Shown: positions 1 through 9,578, counted from the stretch's first letter. The stretch: 17,436 bases of DNA from JAGNNV01 sp031392925 (GCA_031392925.1 JANMVV010000469.1:1-17436), one strand, 5' to 3'. The notes: generated by a model not told the origin, from the letters alone. Numbers and translations: made by a program.

Positions 1-281
1 GCGAGCGCCACGCCAATGCCGAGGATGAGCCCGGCGGCGGCGGCGAGGCCGGTCGTAAACCACCGGCCGGTCGCGCGCGTCTGCGGGAGAGGTGAAGGGA
101 GGGGAAGGTCCCAGTCTCGAAGCACCTTTCGAACGCCCTTCAGTTCGGAGTATTCGGCGCGGCAGGGAACGCACTGAGCGAGATGGTCCCGGGCGCGCGA
201 CTTGTCGGCGGGATCGCCGTCGTCGTAGAGCAGCGCGATGATGTCATCGCGCAGGGTATCGCAGGAGAAGGTGGCCGTCAT
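1..281 (-). CDS. Zinc-binding anti-sigma factor (partial, C-terminus outside window)
   Basis: The first 93 residues are visible; the gene runs off the left edge. The N-terminal domain carries a zinc anti-sigma signature: Cys7, then His33-x3-Cys37-x2-Cys40 (HLAQCVPC). After a proline-rich linker (about residues 59-70), a hydrophobic stretch begins near residue 76 (FTTGLAAAAGLILGIGVAL) and looks like a transmembrane helix, so the protein probably sits in the inner membrane with the zinc domain in the cytoplasm. In this family (RsrA/ChrR/RskA-like) the zinc domain binds and holds an ECF sigma factor. It starts 46 bp after the stop of the ECF sigma gene, the usual arrangement for a cognate pair. 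The ATG is the first Met before the zinc domain. The signal sensed cannot be read because the periplasmic part is missing. Confidence 0.8.
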   Translation of the reverse strand, partial: MTATFSCDTLRDDIIALLYDDGDPADKSRARDHLAQCVPCRAEYSELKGVRKVLRDWDLPLPSPLPQTRATGRWFTTGLAAAAGLILGIGVAL

Positions 282-327
282 GACTGTTTATCCAGGGTGT
301 GAATGCTTCTCAAAATTATGTCCGATC

Positions 328-936
328 CTAAGACTCGTTGGAATCGTGAATTGCCGAAGCGCTGGTGACGCCTTCTCTGGCGAGGTGTTGCTTCATCTCC
401 ACCAGCCCCCGGTAGAGGCGGGTCTTAACCGTTGACGTGGGCAGGCCCAGGGTCTCCGCGATTTCAGCGAAGGTGAGGCCTTCGTATTCCTTCAGGATGA
501 TCACTTCTCGCTGGTCCTCAGAGAGCTTCTGAATGGCCATGCGCACGCGGTCCGCCAGTTGATTGCCCTCGGTGAGCTCGAGGGGCGATGGCCCCTTTGA
601 GACGAGGGCGGGGATTTGCGGCTCGGGTTCGTCGAGGCTGACATAGCTCTTACCCTTCTTACGACGAAGGGAGTCTCGACAAAGATTGAGGGCGATCTGG
701 TAAATCCACGACGAGAACTTGGCTTCGCGCTTGAAAGCTTTGAGGCCGCGAAATGCGCGGAGGAACGCTTCCTGGGTGATGTCGGCGGCGTCCTCTGTCG
801 ACCCCAGGACACGCCAGACCGCGCCCCGGATCTTCGACTGCCAGCGAGACACAAGTTCGTCATACGCGGCCAAATGGCCGGCTTGGAAGGCTTCGACCAG
901 TTGCTCATCGGACATCTTTGAATGACTTCTATCCAT
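328..936 (-). CDS. ECF-family RNA polymerase sigma factor
   Basis: A 202-residue sigma-70 family protein of the ECF type, with regions 2 and 4 only. Region 2 spans about residues 25-95 (AAYDELVSRW, DAADITQEAFLRAFR, FSSWIYQIALNLCRDSLRR). Region 4 spans about 134-185 with the helix-turn-helix LTFAEIAETLGLPTSTVKTR. It directs RNA polymerase to a dedicated promoter set and is presumably held inactive by the zinc anti-sigma factor encoded next. The reading frame is open far upstream into xerC, but that extension has no sigma homology. ATG 936 is the first start after the xerC stop. ATG 915 (MSDEQLVEAF), where family similarity begins, is a strong alternative, especially if the candidate promoter at 939-965 is real, because its transcript would begin at or after 936. 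No strong Shine-Dalgarno is visible for either start. Confidence 0.9.
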   Translation of the reverse strand: MDRSHSKMSDEQLVEAFQAGHLAAYDELVSRWQSKIRGAVWRVLGSTEDAADITQEAFLRAFRGLKAFKREAKFSSWIYQIALNLCRDSLRRKKGKSYVSLDEPEPQIPALVSKGPSPLELTEGNQLADRVRMAIQKLSEDQREVIILKEYEGLTFAEIAETLGLPTSTVKTRLYRGLVEMKQHLAREGVTSASAIHDSNES

Positions 937-938
937 GA

Positions 939-965
939 GACGCGCCGTGGCCCAAACTAGTTTCA
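939..965 (-). promoter_or_regulatory. Candidate ECF-type promoter for the sigma gene
   Basis: Read on the minus strand, TGAAAC (965-960) is followed after 17 bases by CGTC (942-939). This matches the common ECF promoter form, with an AAC-containing -35 and a CGTC-like -10 at 16-17 bp, as known for SigW/SigM-type factors. The TGA of the -35 element is also the xerC stop codon. Predicted transcription would start near 931-935, at the first ATG of the sigma gene. Seen: the motif and spacing. Inferred: that the sigma factor drives its own gene. A chance match is possible. Confidence 0.45.
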
Positions 966-1844
966 GGCCTTGGGATGAGTCTGTTTGTATATATCGAGCA
1001 AATACTTCGGATTCACGTGGGCGTAGCGCTGGGTAGTCGACAGACTCGAGTGGCCCAGCAGCTCCTGGATCGACCGAAGGTCTCCGCCGCGCTGCAGCAG
1101 GTGAGTGGCAAAGGAGTGACGGAGAGTATGGGTGCTGGCCTTTGTGCGTATCGAGGCTCGTATGAGAGCCCGCGCGACGATCCGTCTGACCGTTCGGTCG
1201 GAAAGTGGCTTCCCATGGATCCCTGAAAAGACCGGATCGCGCCCCGATATTCGCTGACGAGTCTTTAAATATGTCGATAAAGCCAATAGTGCTGGCGAGC
1301 CGAATGGCACCCATCGTTCTTTTCTTCCTTTACCAAGAATACGAATGGACCTGTTCCCGGTATCGACATCATCCAGAACCAATCCAACGATCTCAGAACA
1401 GCGCATCCCGGTCGAGTAGAGCAGTTCCAGCACGGCGGTGTCCCGTTCGTTTGATTTATTCGTCTTATCAGAAGCATTCATAAGATCGCCAGCCTCCTGC
1501 TCCTGCAGGTAGGTTGGGATCCGCTGGTCCTTTTTTGGACCCAGCAGGCTGCGCGCGGGATTCTTGGTGAGCGTGCCTTCTCGGCAGAGGAACCTGAAGA
1601 ACGACCGGAACGTGGCGAGCTTGCGGCCCGCCGTGGTGGCGGACGCCTTGCGGGCATGAAGGTCAGCGAAGAAGGCGCGGAGCAGCCACAGATCGATTTC
1701 GGTGACCGCGGCATCATGACCAAGCCGGGCACGCGCGAACATCTGGAGCTGGCTCAGGTCCTTCGAGTACGCACGCAGGGTGTGCGGGGAGGCGTTGCGC
1801 TCGTTGGTCAGTGAAGCAACGAACCGGTCAATCTCGTCCCGCAT
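963..1844 (-). CDS. xerC: Tyrosine recombinase XerC
   Basis: A 293-residue site-specific tyrosine recombinase of normal XerC/D length. The N-terminal SAM-like core-binding domain (about 1-95; SPHTLRAYSKDL) is followed by the catalytic domain with the full set of active-site residues: Arg148 (TGMRCSEI), Lys172 (GKGRKERWVPF), His239 and Arg242 (HTLRHSFATHLL), His265 (LGHSS) and the nucleophile Tyr274 (TQRYAHV). XerC works with XerD at dif to resolve chromosome dimers before division. It follows trmFO with a 3-bp gap, and a GAGG lies just before its ATG. Its position after topA-trmFO matches the conserved cluster, which argues for the housekeeping recombinase and not a mobile-element integrase. 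XerC versus XerD cannot be settled by sequence alone; the neighbourhood favours XerC. Confidence 0.92.
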   Translation of the reverse strand: MRDEIDRFVASLTNERNASPHTLRAYSKDLSQLQMFARARLGHDAAVTEIDLWLLRAFFADLHARKASATTAGRKLATFRSFFRFLCREGTLTKNPARSLLGPKKDQRIPTYLQEQEAGDLMNASDKTNKSNERDTAVLELLYSTGMRCSEIVGLVLDDVDTGNRSIRILGKGRKERWVPFGSPALLALSTYLKTRQRISGRDPVFSGIHGKPLSDRTVRRIVARALIRASIRTKASTHTLRHSFATHLLQRGGDLRSIQELLGHSSLSTTQRYAHVNPKYLLDIYKQTHPKA

Positions 1845-1847
1845 GCC

Positions 1848-3197
1848 TCATGCTACGACCGGATCGGTGACGCTCGTCCCCTTGAAGCCCCTCTCAACGA
1901 ACGCGGCGAGGGAGACGAGAGCCCGCTCGGACAGCGCGCGACGACGAAGGCGTTTGTCCCTGATGGTCTCGGTCAGATCGGGAAAGAGCCCGAACGCGAT
2001 GTTCGTGGGCTGATAGTGCTTCGGATCGCTGCCGGAGATGTAGCGGCCGAGCGCGCCCATCGCGGTCTCCGCGGGAAAGGCCGAGGGCACTTCGTCGCGC
2101 GCGCGCGCGGCGGCGGAGATTCCAGCGAGAAGGCCGGACGCGGCCGACTCCACATACCCTTCGACGCCGCTCATCTGACCGGCGAAGAAGAGCCCGGGGC
2201 GGCTCTTCGCTTCGAACGTGGGCTGAAGCGACTTCGGCGAGTTGATGTACGTGTTGCGGTGGATCATGCCGAACCGAATGAACTCGGCGTTCTCGAGGCC
2301 CGGAATCATGTGGAAGATCCGCTTCTGCTCCGGCCACTTGAGGTGGGTCTGGAATCCAACCAGAGAGAAGTGGCTGGCCGCGAGGTTGTCCTGGCGCAGT
2401 TGAACCACCGCGAACGGGCGCTTTCCGGTGGCGGGATTCAGGAGCCCGACCGGTTTCATGGGACCGAAGCGCATGGTCTCGAGCCCCCGGCTCGCAATGA
2501 CTTCGATGGGGAGGCACCCCTCGAAGAAGAACTCCTTTTCGAAGTCCTTCACCTCAGAACACTCGGCCTTGGTGAGTGCTTCGAAGAACGCCCGATACTC
2601 GGCCTCGTCCATGGGACAGTTGAGGTAATCGTCGGTGCCCTTCTGGTATCGCGACGCGCGAAAGACCTTGGTCATGTCGATGCTGTCGGCCTCGATGACC
2701 GGGCTTACCGCGTCGTAAAAGTGCAGGTGAGTGTCGCCCACGAAGCGGGCGATGTCCTGGGCCAGGGTGTCCGAGGTGAGCGGTCCGGTGGCCACGATGG
2801 CCAGAGGCGCGGTGGGAATCGAGGTGATCTCCTCCCGGTGCACGACCACACCTGGAAGCTTCGTGATCTCTTCCGTGATCCTCTGCGCGAAGACGCCGCG
2901 ATCGACGGCGAGCGCGCTCCCCGCGGGCACGCGCACCTCATCGGCCACCTTGATGATGATCGAGTCGAGGCGCCGCATCTCTTCCTTGAGGATGCCCGCG
3001 GCCTGATCGAGATCGTTCCCGCGCAGGGAATTCGAGCAGACAAGCTCGGCAAAATCGGATGTCTGATGCACCGGCGTCTTCAGCACCGGCCTCATCTCAT
3101 AAAGATCGACGCCGATCCCGCGCTTCGCCAGCTGCCAGGTGGCTTCGCTCCCCGCGAGGCCACCGCCTACGACCATGACTCTCTTCGTCGAGCTCAA
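1848..3197 (-). CDS. trmFO: Methylenetetrahydrofolate--tRNA-(uracil-5-)-methyltransferase TrmFO
   Basis: A 449-residue flavoprotein that makes 5-methyluridine at position 54 of the tRNA T-loop, using methylenetetrahydrofolate as carbon donor and FAD as reductant. The N-terminal Rossmann motif VVGGGLAGSEATWQLAKRG (residues 9-27) binds FAD. Cys54 (ELVCSNSLRGND) and Cys228 (FEGCLPIEVIASRG) correspond to the two conserved catalytic-region cysteines of the Bacillus enzyme. The C-terminal GLFFAGQMSGVEGYVESAASGLLAG closes the FAD site. The start is TTG, overlapping the topA stop codon in TTGA, so translation is probably coupled to topA. The next Met (residue 8) would cut into the first beta strand of the FAD fold. 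Presence of TrmFO implies the folate-dependent route to m5U54. Confidence 0.96.
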   Translation of the reverse strand: MSSTKRVMVVGGGLAGSEATWQLAKRGIGVDLYEMRPVLKTPVHQTSDFAELVCSNSLRGNDLDQAAGILKEEMRRLDSIIIKVADEVRVPAGSALAVDRGVFAQRITEEITKLPGVVVHREEITSIPTAPLAIVATGPLTSDTLAQDIARFVGDTHLHFYDAVSPVIEADSIDMTKVFRASRYQKGTDDYLNCPMDEAEYRAFFEALTKAECSEVKDFEKEFFFEGCLPIEVIASRGLETMRFGPMKPVGLLNPATGKRPFAVVQLRQDNLAASHFSLVGFQTHLKWPEQKRIFHMIPGLENAEFIRFGMIHRNTYINSPKSLQPTFEAKSRPGLFFAGQMSGVEGYVESAASGLLAGISAAARARDEVPSAFPAETAMGALGRYISGSDPKHYQPTNIAFGLFPDLTETIRDKRLRRRALSERALVSLAAFVERGFKGTSVTDPVVA

Positions 3198-5740
3198 CTG
3201 GCCTTCTCAGCGGCGGCGAGAGCAGCCGCGGCCGCCGCGGCGGTGAACCACTCCGGCGGTCCATCCATCGGACGCTCGTAACCGCATTCATCGTCGGAGC
3301 AACCGATGATCCATCCCTGCTTCTTCGTGTCCTTCTGAAGCAGATACGGTTTCGCGCACTTGGGACAGGGCTCGGGGATGGGCCGGTGATACGCGGTGAA
3401 CTTGCACAGGGGATAACGCCGGCAGCCGTAGAAGGGCTTGCCGAAGCGGCCCTTGCGCTCGACAATCTGGCCTTCGTGGCACTCGGGGCAGAGAAGGCCG
3501 ATGTCCTTGGCCTCCTTCTTCTTGATGTACTTGCAGGTCGGGTAGTCGGAGCAGGCGATGAAGTTGCCGAAACGGCCCTTGCGCCAGGCGAGAGGCTTCT
3601 TGCAGTCGGGGCAGAACTCGTTCTCGATGGGCTTGAGCTTCTCGAGTTCGAGCCGGCCCTCGGCGCCGCGCACCAGCTTCTTCGTGACCTTGCAGTCGGG
3701 GTACTTCGGACAGGCGAGGAAGTAGCCGAACCGGCCCTTGCGCGGCACGAGCATCTCGCCATGCTCGGGACAAGGCTGGGAGAGAGCCTCTTCCGAAGCC
3801 TCGGGGGCGCCCTCCGCGGCGCCCGCCAACTGACGCGTGGTCTTGCAGTCTGGATAGTTCGAGCAGGCGAGGAACCGGCCGTACCGGCCCCATTTCGCCA
3901 CCATGGGCGAGCCGCACTTGTCGCAGATCTCGTCGGTCTTTTCTTCCACACCCTTGACCGACCGCATCTTCTTGGCGGCGAGCTTCAGGTCTTTTTCGAA
4001 CTTCTTCCAGAACTGGTTCAGGGTGTTGAGGAGCGTGTCCTTGCCATCCTCGATCTCGTCGAGTTCGTGCTCCATCGCCGCGGTGTATTCCACGTTGACG
4101 ATGTCCGCGAAGTTCTCGACCAGAAGGTCGGTGACGAGGAAACCGATTTCGCTCGGCCAGAGGCGGCCTTCGCGCTTCTCGATGTAGTCACGCGCTTCGA
4201 TGGTGGAGATGATGGACGCGTAGGTCGAAGGACGGCCGATGCCGTTCTCTTCGAGTTCCTTCACCAGGCTCGCTTCCGAGAAACGCGGCGGCGGCTCGGT
4301 GAAGTGCTGGTCGGTGTCGAGCTTCTTGAGCTTGAGTTTCTGGCCCTCTTCGAGCGGAGGCAGACCTTCCTTGGCTTCGGGCTCCGCGTCCGACTCGACG
4401 GCGGCCGGACCGCCCATGGCCTCGGTCTTCTTCGCCTTGGCCTTGGCCACCTCTTCCATGGACTCCTCGTAGACCGCGAGGAAACCCTTGAACTTCATGA
4501 CCAGACCGCGAGCGCGCAGCAGGTAGGCCCCGGCCGTGATCTCCACCGCGGTCTCGTCGAACACCGCGGGCCTCATCTGGGAGGCCACGAAGCGGTTCCA
4601 GATCAGCTCGTAGAGCGCGATCTCGTCCTTGCCGAGGTGCTTGCGCAGGCTGGAAGGCGTGAGGGTCAGGTCGGTGGGGCGAATCGCCTCATGGGCGTCC
4701 TGAGCGCCTTCCTTCGTCCGGTAGAGGATGGGCTTCTCGGGAAGGTAATCCTCGCCATACGCGGATCCGATGTGGTCGCGCACCGCGACGAGAGCGTCAT
4801 CGGAAACGCGCGTTGAGTCGGTTCTCATGTAGGTGATGAGGCCGACGCTGCCGTCGAGGCCGACTTCGAGGCCTTCATACAGTTTCTGCGCCACCAGCAT
4901 GGTCTTCTTGACCGGGAAGCGCAGCTTGCGGAACGCGTCCTGCTGCAGCTTCGAGGTGATGAAGGGCGGAACCGGGTAGCGCTTGCGCTCTTTGCGCGTG
5001 ACCTTCGAAACGACGTACGCCGCCTTCTCGAGGTCGGTGCGGACGATCTTCGCGTCGGCTTCGTTGGTGATCTCGATTTTCTCGCCGTTCTTTCGCGACA
5101 GACCGGCGGGGAAGATGGGCGGAACCCCGGAATCGAGCCGTGCTATGACCGACCAGTACTCCTCGGGCACGAACGCCTTGATCTCACGTTCGCGTTCGCA
5201 GATCAGACGCAGCGCCACCGACTGCACGCGTCCGGCGGAAAGACCGCGGCGGACCTTGTCCCACAGGATCGGCGACACCTTGTAGCCCACCAGCCGATCG
5301 AGAACGCGGCGCGCCTGCTGGGCATCCACCTTCTGCGCATTGATTTCCTCGGGATGCTCGAAGGCCTTCTGAATGGCGGTCTTCGTGATCTCGTGAAAGA
5401 CCACGCGCTGGAACTTCGACTTGCCCTTTGTCTTCTTCTTCCCGCCGAGCTCCTGGGCCAGGTGCCAGCAGATGGCCTCTCCCTCGCGGTCAGGGTCGGC
5501 GGCGAGGAACACTTCGTCGGCGTCCTTGGCCGCCTTCTTGAGCTCGTCCATGATCTTCTTGCGCGTGGGCAGAATCTCGTAGTCGATCTCGAAGCCGTTT
5601 TCCACGTCGACTCCCAGCTTGCTCTTGGGCAGATCCCGGACATGGCCCATGGAGGCCTTCACGGTGTAGCCCTTGCCGAGGTACTTGTTAATGGTCTTGG
5701 CTTTGGCGGGCGACTCAACAATAACGAGGCGATTTGGCAA
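3194..5740 (-). CDS. topA: DNA topoisomerase I (type IA)
   Basis: An 848-residue topoisomerase that relaxes negative supercoils by cutting and rejoining one strand. The N-terminal TOPRIM domain (RLVIVESPAKAKTI; Glu9) has the metal-binding DPDREGE (Asp82, Asp84, Glu86). The catalytic tyrosine is Tyr304 in GLITYMRTDSTRVS. The gate domain follows, with a Lys/Ala/Glu-rich linker at about 431-460. The C-terminus carries five zinc-ribbon repeats near 606-632, 657-683, 710-736, 751-779 and 792-819, each with paired cysteines and four with an aromatic KGRFG/WGRYG core; the second repeat has His (CPEH) for one cysteine. The protein ends in an alanine-rich tail (AAAAAAALAAAEKAS). The only start that keeps the TOPRIM beta strand is TTG; no in-frame ATG exists until residue 31. 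It follows dprA by 50 bp. Confidence 0.97.
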   Translation of the reverse strand: MPNRLVIVESPAKAKTINKYLGKGYTVKASMGHVRDLPKSKLGVDVENGFEIDYEILPTRKKIMDELKKAAKDADEVFLAADPDREGEAICWHLAQELGGKKKTKGKSKFQRVVFHEITKTAIQKAFEHPEEINAQKVDAQQARRVLDRLVGYKVSPILWDKVRRGLSAGRVQSVALRLICEREREIKAFVPEEYWSVIARLDSGVPPIFPAGLSRKNGEKIEITNEADAKIVRTDLEKAAYVVSKVTRKERKRYPVPPFITSKLQQDAFRKLRFPVKKTMLVAQKLYEGLEVGLDGSVGLITYMRTDSTRVSDDALVAVRDHIGSAYGEDYLPEKPILYRTKEGAQDAHEAIRPTDLTLTPSSLRKHLGKDEIALYELIWNRFVASQMRPAVFDETAVEITAGAYLLRARGLVMKFKGFLAVYEESMEEVAKAKAKKTEAMGGPAAVESDAEPEAKEGLPPLEEGQKLKLKKLDTDQHFTEPPPRFSEASLVKELEENGIGRPSTYASIISTIEARDYIEKREGRLWPSEIGFLVTDLLVENFADIVNVEYTAAMEHELDEIEDGKDTLLNTLNQFWKKFEKDLKLAAKKMRSVKGVEEKTDEICDKCGSPMVAKWGRYGRFLACSNYPDCKTTRQLAGAAEGAPEASEEALSQPCPEHGEMLVPRKGRFGYFLACPKYPDCKVTKKLVRGAEGRLELEKLKPIENEFCPDCKKPLAWRKGRFGNFIACSDYPTCKYIKKKEAKDIGLLCPECHEGQIVERKGRFGKPFYGCRRYPLCKFTAYHRPIPEPCPKCAKPYLLQKDTKKQGWIIGCSDDECGYERPMDGPPEWFTAAAAAAALAAAEKAS

Positions 5741-5790
5741 GATGAAAGGTCTTTCTTCCTTGGCTTGTGGTGGCGTGTCGGCTTTCTAGG

Positions 5791-6852
5791 TTATGCCGTA
5801 GAGGCGATGCGAAACAAAGTTCCGGGCAATCTTTCGACCCTTCCGGTGAGCTCCAGTTCGGACAAACGGGCTATCAGCAGAGGCGGGGCAAGGCCTGTAT
5901 CCACAGCAAGTTGGTCGACAGACTTGGTGGCCGAATCCTTGAGCTGCTCGAGAATTTTGTCGGGGGGGCTTGACAGGCTTTTGGGGGAGGCGCCCTCGAT
6001 CCCGAGGTGTTCGAGGACGTCCTCGCGGCCTCGAATCAGAGTGGCCCCGTCGCGGATCATGAGGTTCGGACCGTAGGCGAGAGGCTCAGACGGACGGCCC
6101 GGAACGGCCAGGACATCGCGCCCTTCCTCGAGGGCCAGCCGAGTGGTGATCAAGGCGCCGCTCCTCGAACCCGCCTCCACCATGATCACGGCTTCACAGA
6201 GACCCACGATGATGCGATTGCGGCTTGGAAACTGGGAGGCGACCGGCGGTGTGGTCGGCGGCAATTCTGAGATCACGGCGCCGCGAGCCTCGATGCGCGC
6301 CGCGAGGGCCTTGTGCTCGCCCGGGTAGATGATGTCGACGCTTGAGCCGAGGACGGCGAGCGTGGTGGACCGGCCGGCAAGAGCGCCCTCGTGCGAGGAG
6401 CCGTCGATGCCTCGCGCGAGTCCGGACACGACCTCGATGCCCTGCTCCGAAAGGCCCCGGGCGAGATCGCGGGCGAAAGAGCGGCCCGCGGGTGTGGCGC
6501 CTCGCGCTCCGACGATGGCCACGCGGCGGGCCCCGCTTGCCAGCGAACCGCGAAAGAAGAGAACGGGCGGCGGGTCATAGATGGCGGCGAGGGAGGCCGG
6601 ATAGTCGGGCGATCCCAACGCCGTGACCGACTGGCCCTTCGACGCGGCTTCCTTCAGGATTCGTTCGGCATCGGCCCGCGCGGATCTGTTCTCGAGGCTC
6701 AGGAGAGCTGGCTCGCCAATCAGTTCGGCGAACCGGCGTGGCTTCTCGATGAGTTCATCAACGCCGCCAGCCTTGACCAGGCTCGATATTTTGCGGGACC
6801 CGAAGCCGGAGAGCCGGGCCAGTGTGAGGATGCGAAGAGTTCGTTCGTCCAT
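5791..6852 (-). CDS. dprA: DNA-processing protein DprA/Smf
   Basis: A 353-residue DprA, which protects incoming single-stranded DNA during natural transformation and loads RecA on it. Residues 1-60 form the helical SAM/HhH-like N-terminal domain (LARLSGFGSRKISSLVKAGG). The Rossmann-like DNA-binding core follows (ALGSPDYPASLAAIYDPPP; RRVAIVGARGATPAGR at 109-124; VVSGLARGIDGSSHEGAL; SQFPSRNRIIVGLC; EAGSRSGALITTRLALEEGRDVLAVPG). A C-terminal winged helix (about 295-348) completes the domain set. The frame is open 75 codons upstream, but that part is antisense to the 5' end of rel; ATG 6852 starts exactly at family similarity. No clear Shine-Dalgarno is visible. It is first in the dprA-topA-trmFO-xerC run and divergent from rel. 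No other competence genes are in the window. Confidence 0.95.
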   Translation of the reverse strand: MDERTLRILTLARLSGFGSRKISSLVKAGGVDELIEKPRRFAELIGEPALLSLENRSARADAERILKEAASKGQSVTALGSPDYPASLAAIYDPPPVLFFRGSLASGARRVAIVGARGATPAGRSFARDLARGLSEQGIEVVSGLARGIDGSSHEGALAGRSTTLAVLGSSVDIIYPGEHKALAARIEARGAVISELPPTTPPVASQFPSRNRIIVGLCEAVIMVEAGSRSGALITTRLALEEGRDVLAVPGRPSEPLAYGPNLMIRDGATLIRGREDVLEHLGIEGASPKSLSSPPDKILEQLKDSATKSVDQLAVDTGLAPPLLIARLSELELTGRVERLPGTLFRIASTA

Positions 6853-6900
6853 CGCGCGATTGTGCGGGGAAGAGCGGCCAGATCGGGTCCAACGACGTGG

Positions 6901-6937
6901 TGGTAGGTGGGGGACGCGCGGTTCCCAACCACTACCA
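6901..6937. repeat. Imperfect inverted repeat between dprA and rel
   Basis: Within the 123-bp divergent intergenic region, TGGTAG (6901-6906) pairs with CTACCA (6932-6937). After small bulges, TGG pairs with CCA and GGGA with TCCC, enclosing a GC-rich loop. A possible -10 (CATAAT, 6952-6957) for rel follows, but I see no convincing -35. The repeat could be an operator or a leader hairpin shared by the divergent genes, or chance. Confidence 0.3.
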
Positions 6938-6975
6938 ACGACCGTAAGCGCCATAATTGGGGCTTCGAGATCCCC

Positions 6976-9124
<2,149 letters not shown>

Positions 9125-9126
<2 letters not shown>

Positions 9127-9130
9127 GAGA
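9125..9130 (+). promoter_or_regulatory. Ribosome binding site of ridA
   Basis: AGGAGA overlaps the rel stop codon (TAG, 9124-9126) and lies 10 nt before the ridA ATG; a second purine run, AGAAAGAG, touches the ATG. This is one of the few clear Shine-Dalgarno sequences in the window and suggests ridA is translated from the rel mRNA. Confidence 0.6.
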
Positions 9131-9140
9131 TTAGAAAGAG

Positions 9141-9527
9141 ATGCCCAAGAAGATCGTTCTGACCGACAAGGCTCCGGCCCCCATCGGCCCCTATTCGCAA
9201 GCGGTCAGCGTGGGCGATCTGGTGTTTCTCTCCGGGCAGATTCCGCTCGATCCGAAGACCGGCGAACTCGTGGACTCGGACATTGAAACCGCCACCTCGC
9301 GTGTCCTCGAGAACATCCGCGCGGTGCTGGAGTCCGAAGGCCTCGCCCTCCGGCACGTGGTGAAGACCACCGTCTTCATGAAGGACCTCGCTCTCTTTCC
9401 GCGGATGAACGCGATCTACGCGACCGCGTTCTCCGAGAACCCGCCCGCGAGGTCCACGGTTCAAGCCGCGGCGTTGCCGAAGGGCGTGTCCGTGGAGATC
9501 GAAGTCATCGCGTCACGGCTCGCTTGA
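9141..9527 (+). CDS. ridA: RidA family reactive imine/enamine deaminase
   Basis: A 128-residue protein of the RidA/YjgF/YER057c family, the same length as the E. coli member. These trimeric cytoplasmic enzymes hydrolyse enamine/imine intermediates released by PLP enzymes such as threonine dehydratase, preventing damage by 2-aminoacrylate. Family features are visible: APIGPYSQAV (13-22, Tyr18), VFLSGQIPLDP (28-38), RMNAIYATAF (88-97), and the substrate-carboxylate-binding Arg104 in PPARSTVQ, with Glu120 near the C-terminus. Arg104 places it in the active RidA-type group and not the Rid4-7 groups that lack it. It lies 14 bp behind rel and is probably cotranscribed. A 12-bp hairpin follows its stop codon. 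Confidence 0.95.
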   Translation: MPKKIVLTDKAPAPIGPYSQAVSVGDLVFLSGQIPLDPKTGELVDSDIETATSRVLENIRAVLESEGLALRHVVKTTVFMKDLALFPRMNAIYATAFSENPPARSTVQAAALPKGVSVEIEVIASRLA

Positions 9528-9534
9528 AGCCGCA

Positions 9535-9564
9535 GTCCCCTCCAAGACCGGCCTTGGAGGGGAC
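9535..9564. terminator. Perfect 12-bp hairpin, probable bidirectional terminator
   Basis: GTCCCCTCCAAG (9535-9546) and its exact complement (9553-9564) enclose a 6-nt loop ACCGGC. It lies 7 bp after the ridA stop and 14 bp beyond the 3' end of the converging tRNA gene, so it could end both transcripts. Neither side has a T-tract, so it is not a textbook intrinsic terminator. It may act with Rho, as a 3' stabilising hairpin, or as an atypical terminator. Confidence 0.6.
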
Positions 9565-9578
9565 CCGCGCGAAGCAAG

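Noticed and set aside
937..1314. N-terminal extension of the sigma-factor frame into xerC
   Set aside because: The extra 126 codons overlap the XerC catalytic domain in another frame and show no sigma similarity.
963..1844. Integrase of a mobile element next to a tRNA
   Set aside because: The recombinase lies in the conserved topA-trmFO-xerC context, the only tRNA is about 7.7 kb away, and no attachment-site repeat or element cargo was seen.
2095..2120. Run of alternating CG in trmFO as a Z-DNA or repeat element
   Set aside because: It encodes Ala/Arg codons inside trmFO in a GC-rich genome; composition explains it.
2016..3281. Long plus-strand frame (421 codons) opposite trmFO
   Set aside because: It mirrors trmFO codons in a GC-rich gene, has a composition dominated by Arg, Gly and His, and no recognisable domain.
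3386..4816. Long plus-strand frame (476 codons) opposite topA
   Set aside because: Antisense to conserved TopA domains with intact catalytic residues; Leu/Arg/Glu-rich product without family features.
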